Below, piece by piece: positions 57,412 through 64,000 of a stretch of 64,000 nucleotides of DNA. The position numbers were made by a program, and so were the translations under genes. Below the pieces are notes generated by a model, which was given only the letters and a program-made list of their open reading frames with translations, was not told the DNA's origin and made no database searches. Source of the DNA: Dastarcus helophoroides (taxonomy: Eukaryota > Arthropoda > Insecta > Coleoptera > Bothrideridae). Where the stretch lies: the NCBI GenBank assembly GCA_028583605.1, contig CM053330.1, forward strand, positions 26,863,233-26,927,232, read 5' to 3'. How positions within the stretch are numbered: position 1 is the stretch's first letter; each line of letters opens with the position of its first letter.

Positions 57412-59370
57412 TCAGTTCCAATCAGTCACTTCTCCACTATATTTGAACAGTCTGTTGAGATGTACCACTTTCATCATAGCCCTGGGGTTACGCTGGATCC
57501 TGTAAACCAAGTCGTTGATCCTCTTAAGCACTTTGTACGGCCCTTCCCAAGATACGGTAAACTTCGGCGAAACTCCTTTCCTCCGCTGAGGGTTGTATAA
57601 CCACACCAATTTGCCCTCACTGAAACCTCCATGGTTGGCAATCACCTCATATCTTGTCTTTATCCGGTCCATCGCCAGGTTGATCTTCGTCCGCACCAGG
57701 GCATGAGTCTCCAATATCGTTTCTCTCAAGCCGTCTACGCATCCCATAGTTTCCCTGGGGATCTAACTTGGTGATCCAAACACCAAGTCACACGGAAGCC
57801 GCAGTTCCCGAAGATCACCTTTGCCGGAGTCTGACCCGTAATTTCATGAGTTGCCGCGCGATAGGCCATTATAAATAGTGGTAGATGTCGGTCCCAGTCT
57901 GTCTGATGCTTGGAAACGACCTTCGAAAGATGGTCCTCTAAGGTCCTGTTAAATTTTTCCACCATCCCATCAGACTGTGGATGAAGAGGTGTCGTTCGAG
58001 CTTTCTTTATTCCAAGAAGACAACACACCTCTTGGGAGACCCCCGATTCGAAGTTCCTTCCTTGGTCTGAGTGTAGTTCCAAGGGAACACCAAATCGACA
58101 CATGAAATTATCCACAATAACCCTTGCAACTGTGGCAACTTCCTGGTTCGGGATGGCGTAAGCTTTAGGCTATTTACTGAAATAATTCATAGCCACCAGG
58201 ATGTACTTGTTTCCATCGTCTGATGCTGGAAATGGTCCCGCCACATCGATTGGAATTCTTTCAAATGGAGCTCCCACATTATACTGCTTTAGGGCCCCTT
58301 TGTTTCTTGTACGAGCACCCTTGGATGCAGTGCAGGTGACAGATTTCCAACACCACCGCTCGACGTCCTCCCTGCAGTTAACCCAACAGAATTTTTTCGA
58401 ATCTTCTCCAGGGTCTTGTTCGTCCCTAGATGTCCACCAGAGGTCCCATTGTGCACCTTCCACAAAACTTGTGAAATCTGCTCCTGAGGCACCACCAATT
58501 GCAAGTTGACACACTTTCCATCCGCGTTCTCCCATGCCCTCTTTAGCACCCCGTCCTCTACCTGAAGGGATTTCCATTGGGCCCACAATTTCTGAAGAGC
58601 TGGACTTCTGTCGGAAACTTCTTGCCATTCAAGTCTATCTCCAGCTTCTTTCCATTCCAATATGGGTCCTATATCAGCGTCGCTCTTCTGTAGGTCCCGA
58701 AGACCTTCAACAGTCCATCCGTCTTCTGGCTGGACAGACGTGACCCTTATATTCACCATGCCTTATGGTCCTCAACCCGTCTGCAATGTTTGCAGTCTCC
58801 ACAAGGTCTTCTAGACAAAACGTCAGCGTTGTTATGCTGACATCCCGGTTGACGATGCAGCTTAAACTGATACTCTTGGAGCCTTGCTAACCATCTTGCC
58901 GTCTGTCCCTCTGCGTTCTTCATTCGAAGTAACCAGGAAAGCGCCGAATGATCTGTCCTGATGAGGAATTCTTGACCATACAAATACTTGTGAAAGTGTT
59001 CCACGACCTTCACTATCGCAAGAACTTCCTTGCTGGTAATACAATAGATCCTCTTCGACTTCGTCAGAGTCTTGCTGTAATATTCGATAACCCTTTTTTC
59101 ATTGCCTTGGGACAGCACAGCCCCAACGCCGACGTTGCTGGCATCAGTGTCCAACACGAACCTTCCGTTTTGCTGAGGATAAGCCAAGATAGGGCTTATG
59201 CACAAGGTGGGCTTCAGTTTTCGGACAGCGGTATCACAATCGGGAGTCCAGATATAAGGCGTTCTTCCTTTAGTTAGTCGGTGTAACGGCGCAGTGATGA
59301 TGGCGTAACCTTTTACAAATCTTCTGTAATAGGTGCATAACCCAATCCCTGTTTATCTTTGGGTCTTGGC
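57412..59370 (-). pseudogene. Gypsy pol: RT thumb, RNase H and integrase
   Basis: Reading down: RT thumb YYRRFVKGYAIITAPLHRL (about 59290-59345), then RNase H in one frame (58753-59205) with RFVLDTDASNVGVGAVLSQ, TSKEVLAIVK and IRTDHSALSWLL, i.e. the D/E/D series. Integrase zinc finger: HNGTSGGHLGTNKTLEKIR (about 58420) and a Cys pair in a shifted frame. Core: RIPIDVAGPFPAS (about 58220), LHSDQGRNFESG (about 58045) and MVEKFNRTLEDHL (about 57960), so D, D, E are present. The C-terminal part has GKLVWLYNPQRRKGVSPK and WEGPYKVLKRINDLVYRI (about 57500-57600), ending TDWN at 57412. Lesions: a TAG at about 58167, frame changes near 58290-58440 and 57740. The RT palm (YxDD) is not present. Confidence 0.88.
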
Positions 59371-59372
59371 TA

Positions 59373-60967
59373 CTCATGGATTGCTTGAGAATCACGTGAC
59401 ACAGTAACCTCAACCCCTGTGTCCACTGTTGCCTGTACATTCCTTCCATCCATGCTGGCTCCCACCATTAAACTCTCCTTGATCCTTTTTATTTGTTTGA
59501 TGGAAAGAGTTTTGGGGACTGGTTTCTTGACATTAGCCAGTGAGTTCTCCTTCTCGCCGTGTTGTTTTTTTACTGTAGGCTTGTCGACTTCTTAGGGGTT
59601 GACCTGCAGTCCTTCTTTAAATGCCCCAGTTTGCCACAGCTATAACATGTTATGCTTCTGCTGGATCCACCTTTAAGAGCTCCCAGCAATTCTTGGATAC
59701 TCGCGTATATTTTATTTATGCTAGCGCTTATATTTGCGTTCGTTTCCTTTATGTTATCGCTTATGATGTTCGCGAGATAAGGGTCATACGCGGTCTCTTC
59801 GATGTCTGCCTTCCTTATTCTCCGTAACACTTCTTGCTCTGAAACCTTGTAAGCAGCTTCAACCTCTAAACTCTAATCAGTTGTTCTTTCGATGTTCGAA
59901 AGTTTGACAAACGCATCACTCTCTGGACTTCTGCGCCTCTTATTCCTTCTATAAAAATTCTAGCTGTGTAAAGTTCAGTTGGTGCTGTTGGGTAGGCGAC
60001 ATGAACCAGTTTTTTTACGTTAGCCTCAAATTCTTGCAGCGTTTCATCACTTTCCTGTTTCCTTACTAGTAGTTGCGAGTGGGCAACTTGCGGCAACTGT
60101 TGGTCTCCAAATCTCAGATCTAAAGCCTTAACTAAATCTTCATTTAGCTATTTCATGGTCATATAGAGCTTGGAGTAGTTCCAGAGCTTTTCCGCGCAGG
60201 GATACTACCAATGAAGTAGCTTTTTTGTTTTTCGTCCACCTATTCGCCCTAGCAGCAGCTTTGAACTGTATTCTGTGGGAAAGATGTATGTCCATCATAG
60301 GTCGGAAATTTCACTTTTTGGGAAGAAATAGCAGGTACACTTTCGGATTCATGTTGTGTAGATTGTCCACTTGGCAACTTCTTCCTGGCCTTTTCGATGT
60401 TGCTGATCTTTTTTTGTGTTACTTTGTCCAAATCAAGAAGCTTGTTATTGAATTCTTCTTTCACCTTTCCAATTTCTTTCCCAACTTTGTCCATTTCTCC
60501 TTTCATTCCTGCAATTTCTCCTTTGACTTCGCCAATCTCTTCTTGCATTTCTTCCCTCATTCCTGTAATTTGTTCTTTCACTTCTTCCTTCATTTTTGTA
60601 ACGTATACTCCCATTTTTTCAGTTGTATTTACTAATAGACTATGCAATTATTGTTTGTCTGCATTCATTTTCTGTTCTTCTTCTTGTTTTTCTGCATTCC
60701 TTCTCTGTTCTTCTTGTCGCCTTCGTTCTTCCTCCTGTTCTTTTTCTTGTCGTCTTCGTTCTTCGTCTTCGTTCTTCCTCGTGTTCTTTTTCTTGTCCTC
60801 TTCGTTCTTCCTAATGTTCTTTTTCTTGTCGTCTTCGTTCTTGCTTCTGTTCTTTTTCTTTTCTTCGTTCTCCCTCCTTTTCTTTTTTTTTTCTATTTGT
60901 CTTTAAACATTGGTAACAACGCTTGCAATTGTTGTTCCATTTTGGCCGATTTTAATCTTGTTTTCAT
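59373..60967 (-). pseudogene. Gypsy gag and protease start
   Basis: Starts MKTRLKSAKMEQQLQALLPM at 60967, followed by a long Glu/Lys/Arg-rich segment (60650-60905) and a heptad-like coiled coil (KMKEEVKEQITGMREEMQEE, about 60540-60600). The capsid-like part has QKVKFPTYDGHTSF (about 60285-60325) and LVRKQESDETLQEFEANVKK (about 60010-60070). A zinc knuckle CYSCGKLGHLKKDC is at about 59604-59645. The protease begins QATVDTGVEVTV (DTG at about 59415-59425) and stops being recognisable about 40 bases later. Stops include TAG near 60905, TAA at 60648-60650 and others between 59830 and 60250. Confidence 0.82.
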
Positions 60968-61100
60968 AAAGCGTTTTAGAATGCTCAAGATTTTTCTTGA
61001 CGCGCCCCGTAAAACTATCTAATAGTTTAAAACGTCCGAGATAAAATCAACTGCAGGACCAATTGGTGAATTTTTCCGAGTAATACAGCACAATAATAAT

Positions 61101-61118
61101 CTCGCTTCTGACACCAGA
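61101..61118 (-). other. Gypsy primer-binding site
   Basis: Minus-strand TCTGGTGTCAGAAGCGAG directly after the 5' LTR, of the TGGTGTCAGAAG type common in insect Gypsy elements. Confidence 0.7.
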
Positions 61119-61473
61119 TGTTACGCGTTATCGGGTCCGTATAATTACTAACACTTGTTGAATTATACAAACTTTATTTTCAAACTAAACTCGAAACACT
61201 ACAACTGAATAATTAACTCACTTATTGACTTCAAACTATCAACTTACTAACTAACCACACTGACTTCTGACTGATTAAGGGAAAGCCAACCGGACCCTCT
61301 TTATATAGATCTTTGGTTCGGATTCTAGAAGTTTTCAGCAGATGGCTTATGGTTTGGCGAAATTTCTGGAACGCTTATCTGCCGTTTGCTTCATTATTGC
61401 GGCCGCTTTCCCTTATCAGATCTTTCTAGAAAATTTCCTTAGATTCTAAATTCCATAATTACATTTCATTACG
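61119..61473 (-). repeat. Gypsy 5' LTR
   Basis: 355 bases; flanked on the outer side by GTAT (61474-61477). It should hold the promoter and transcription start, not resolved by eye. Confidence 0.9.
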
Positions 61474-61477
61474 GTAT

Positions 61478-61990
61478 GTAAATTAATTTTAATTCATAAA
61501 AATATTATTATAAATACCGCCTCTTTTTTGAAGTGGAAAGTTCTTTGGGCGCGTTGAGCGATTTTGACATGGGGAAAACTTATTGTTTCGCGCTAATTTG
61601 CGTTATCAACAGGTTCTAATGTTAACAGTTTTATGTAGCTGTGGATTAGAGGTTTATTAGAATTAAAATATATAATATATAATATTGAAGAATTCCACAA
61701 AGTAAGGCTTAAAAATGTCAATTATTTGAATTTTCTTATGTTAATATATGTAAAAGAAAAACAAAACGCGTTGTTAAATCTTTAGAATATTAGCAATCAA
61801 CGGCTCGTAGTACTGGTGTTATTAGTATTATTATTATTATTATTAACATTTATTTAGATCTGAATATTTTAAATAATCAAAAGTAAATAAAATATTTAAA
61901 ATTTAATTTTATATTATTAAAATACTTATATTTGTACAAGGAATTGCCTATTCTAGTAAAATTTTAAAAATTATACTCTACCGGCGTAAT
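61478..61990 (-). other. 3' flank of the GPCR gene, with (ATT)n and repeat copy
   Basis: Contains a short ATT/TTA microsatellite (about 61820-61845) and a copy of the 'AATTCCAC' dispersed repeat (about 61660-61725). On the minus strand an AATAAA hexamer (plus-strand TTTATT at about 61850) could be the polyadenylation signal of the GPCR gene, about 140 bases after its stop. Confidence 0.45.
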
Positions 61991-62687
61991 TCATACATAC
62001 GTTGTGTGTACTTCAGAGGGTTGTGGGGGCTTCCACCTGGACATTATCCTGTGCTTGAACAACTGGCCGAACGTGGCGCGAAACATCCTGTTCATGCAGC
62101 AGTAGAGCAGAAAATTGATGGAACCATTAATGAGAGCTAGGAAATCCATTAAATCCCCATAGATCTGGTAACAGGTGAAAAACAACGTTTTACCCCTCAG
62201 TCCGATGATTAAGGCGAAAATTCCTTGAGGAAATTCCGTGATTAAAAAGAGCATCAATACCGCCACAAGCATCTTGGTGGTTCTGTCCGCCCTTCTCTCA
62301 GCCTTCGTTGGTTTCCTTCTTGTGTATTTACCACTGGAAGTCAGCGGGTAAGCGTCATATTCTCTTAACACTTGTTTTCGTTTTTTTGCTTTGAAGAGGG
62401 TGCGTATCAGCCAGCAGCTGATTATTGTGAGAAGAGTGCACGGGAGAAGTTTAATGAAGACGGCGTACAACCAAAAGTTGAGCATTAGCAGCGTTTGATT
62501 TTTGAGAAAAGGATCGCTCATCGTTGTGTGGTACAAAATATATTCTTTGTCTTCGTACACTGTGGTTGATTTGATGACAAATGTTACGTAATAAGGGGCG
62601 CATAATATGACGGGGATTATGTAACTTAGAGCGATGCCCACGGTGCATCTTCTGTCCGAGCAGAGAATATGATTTTTCTCCGGGTAT
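61991..62687 (-). CDS. Neuropeptide GPCR (dmsr-1/FMRFamide-myosuppressin-receptor-like), last exon
   Basis: Rhodopsin-family receptor exon in the plasma membrane that would couple a peptide signal to a G protein. The frame covers about 231 codons ending TGA at 61991-61993. Upstream of it TTTTTTGTTACAG ends at 62688, a good 3' splice site, so an ATG at 62704 is inside the intron and is not the start. It begins within the second intracellular loop (YPEKNHILCSDRR). It has TM4 (VGIALSYIIPVILCAPYYV), TM5 (LNFWLYAVFIKLLPCTLLT), a basic third loop (KAKKRKQ, TRRKPTKAERRADRTTK), TM6 (VAVLMLFLITEFPQGIFAL), TM7 (YGDLMDFLALINGSINFLLY) and helix 8 (CCMNRMFRATFGQLF). The FPQG and ALINGSINFLLYC wording is characteristic of dmsr/myosuppressin-type receptors. 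No Cys is seen in the loop between TM4 and TM5. TM1-3 are not in view. Confidence 0.85.
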
Positions 62688-63880
62688 CTGTAACAAAAAA
62701 CCATTTTGTGCTTTAAAGTAATCCAACGCGTATGCTAAACTATTTATCACAGCTTTAGAGCTAAAGCTTACATCTCTACTGCAATATTTATTGAGCAAAC
62801 ATCAACAGGGGAAAATAAGTTAAAAGCTTTTAGTGTCCCCTGAAAAACTAGTTCGTCTAGTAACAGCGAATTGAATCTGAGAGAAAAGCATTAAAGAAAT
62901 TTCAAATATCGCTTTGAACATTCTACATTATCTGCTGCATCTAGAAAATTGATATAGTAGACGATCATTTCTAGAATACTTAACCGCATAAAGTTAGATT
63001 GATTACTAAAAATTCTATTCGTTAGATGCCATACGCTTATTATCCAGCAAATTCCATTCTTCTGGTATCTTTCAAAATAAAAAGTTTTGTTTCAGTTTCA
63101 TGATAAAAGATAAGAGTTGGAATTTTTAATATTACATTCCTACTAAAAATTAATCAGATGACATACAAAACGCTAAAATATGAAATATTTCATTATATTT
63201 CCCTTGTAATTTTAATTAATAAACTTGGCTCGAATCAAATTCTAGTTTAAAAGTAAAACTTCGGCGATTCGTTAAAAGGCCTAATGAGCATAATTAAATT
63301 TATCCTTTCCTGGGAACTAAACTAGAAATTTGCAATATAAAAATTGCTGTAAAACTGTATTAATAAGGTATTATTTGCTAAAGAAAACAGACTCTTGGAA
63401 AAAATTAATGTACACTAATGAGAAGAAAACTGAAATACATTACAATGAAAGATTAAATATCGGATCTACAAAATTATTTGAGAGAAAGAAACCAGAGAAA
63501 CTTTATTATTGTAAACAATGTTTTTAAAAATCAGTGAAATATGAAAACGAAAATAAAAATAAAGATCATTTAAAATATTGAAAACAATAAAATCAATTGA
63601 TTCAATTGTGAGTTCAATTAAGATGTAGGTCCTCCTTTACTCCTGATTATTACATTCATAGGCCCTAACATTTTAGTGACTAAATAGGGTAGTCTAAACT
63701 ATAAAAAATACCTTATTAGATGATCTAAATATGGTAAATTATTGAGTAAGAAATAAGAAATTATCGCTTTTTATTTATAAAAACTCTTGACTGATTTATT
63801 ATTACAATCTGAAAATTGCAATATTTTGCTCTGTGAACGAATGTTACAAAACGGTACCGGCCATCATGGTTTTAAAAGTT
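62688..63880 (-). other. Presumed GPCR intron, no exon recognised
   Basis: AT-rich sequence upstream of the GPCR exon on the minus strand. It ends at the splice acceptor. No segment encoding TM1-3 or a DRY-type motif is recognisable, so earlier exons probably lie beyond the window. Short frames are unassigned. Confidence 0.5.
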
Positions 63881-63881
63881 T

Positions 63882-64000
63882 GATGGAACGGACTGGTCCT
63901 TGGTTATCTTCAAAAACTGAAATACAGAACTTGTCCCCTGAAACCAAGAAAGATTAAAAAATACAACAAAGGTTGCTCTAACGCGTTTCGACAGCCAAGC
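63882..64000 (-). mobile_element. Penelope-like element tail, second copy
   Basis: Starts GATGGAACGGACTGGTCCTT and ends at the window edge with GCGTTTCGACAGCCAAGC. It is the inverted counterpart of the tail at 32899-33020, including TTCGACAGCC. The protein part would lie to the right, outside the window. It may lie in the GPCR intron if the gene continues. Confidence 0.75.

Larger units (their letters stand above)
57044..61473 (-). mobile_element. Gypsy LTR retrotransposon, internally deleted
   Basis: Minus-strand element with LTRs at 57044-57381 (3') and 61119-61473 (5') and a 4-bp duplication GTAT (57040-57043 and 61474-61477). A primer-binding site (TGGTGTCAGAAGCG) adjoins the 5' LTR and a purine tract (AAGAGGGAGGCAG) precedes the 3' LTR. 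The length of 4.4 kb is short for Gypsy. The gag and zinc knuckle lead to a protease start, then the frame jumps to the RT thumb, RNase H and integrase, so the RT catalytic palm is missing. It lies next to hAT-like and GPCR flanking DNA. Confidence 0.93.

Noticed and set aside
58201..58509. 102-codon plus-strand frame
   Set aside because: Antisense to the integrase zinc-binding region of the Gypsy element.
60225..61022. Overlapping plus-strand frames rich in Phe/Leu/Ser
   Set aside because: They are the antisense of the Glu/Lys/Arg-rich Gypsy gag; hydrophobic composition comes from the CT-rich complement, not from a membrane protein.
61820..61845. ATT/TTA triplet run considered as a regulatory element
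   Set aside because: It is a plain microsatellite with no evidence of function.
62451..62798. 115-codon minus-strand frame overlapping the GPCR
   Set aside because: It is another frame of the same strand over the GPCR exon and its intron; the receptor frame has five recognisable structural segments.
1..64000. CRISPR arrays, rRNA, tRNA and bacterial-type operons
   Set aside because: No regularly spaced direct repeats, no recognisable tRNA or rRNA sequence, and gene content that is eukaryotic.

Overview
This window looks like AT-rich intergenic and intronic DNA of an insect, most likely a beetle or a related order. Almost all of it is old transposable-element sequence. The element set (BEL/Pao, Gypsy with a tRNA-type primer site, Jockey-like and RTE-like LINEs, Penelope-like ends, pogo/Tigger with a PHD finger, mariner-type transposases, hAT- and MULE-like elements, fold-back elements) fits an arthropod. 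The one cellular gene piece is an exon of an invertebrate neuropeptide GPCR. No prokaryotic features, tRNA, rRNA or CRISPR were seen. The species assignment is inference.

Layout. 1-2.5 kb: a broken Jockey-type LINE (minus strand) abuts the 3' end of a mariner-type element. 3.8-6.8 kb: two adjacent fold-back elements with TA target duplications. 7-10.5 kb: a pogo-like end and a MULE-like inverted-repeat element carrying a nested smaller element. 10.8-13.8 kb: hairpins and short dispersed repeats. 14.4-24.8 kb: a non-autonomous hAT-like element with an 8-bp target duplication, split by a 6.4-kb BEL/Pao retrotransposon with its own 5-bp duplication. 25-30 kb: GC-rich degenerate repeats, an insect-type interspersed repeat and a third fold-back element. 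31-34 kb: AT-rich repeat texture split by a Penelope-like fragment. 34.9-37 kb: a solo Gypsy LTR and a fourth fold-back family. 40.4-45.05 kb: a large inverted-repeat unit containing a second copy of the fold-back seen at 5.4 kb. 45.6-48 kb: a decayed pogo/Tigger transposon. 50.3-52.1 kb: a decayed mariner-type element with long terminal inverted repeats. 53.3-55.3 kb: an RTE-like LINE. 57.0-61.5 kb: a Gypsy element lacking its RT core. 62.0-62.7 kb: the last exon of a GPCR gene (minus strand). 63.88 kb to the end: the tail of another Penelope-like element.

None of the elements has an intact reading frame. The BEL copy is the least damaged. Nesting gives relative ages: BEL is younger than the hAT-like host, one fold-back copy is younger than the 40.4-45.05 kb unit, and the Penelope fragment appears to interrupt AT-rich repeat sequence. 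The functional gene in the window is the GPCR; its earlier exons probably lie beyond the right edge.
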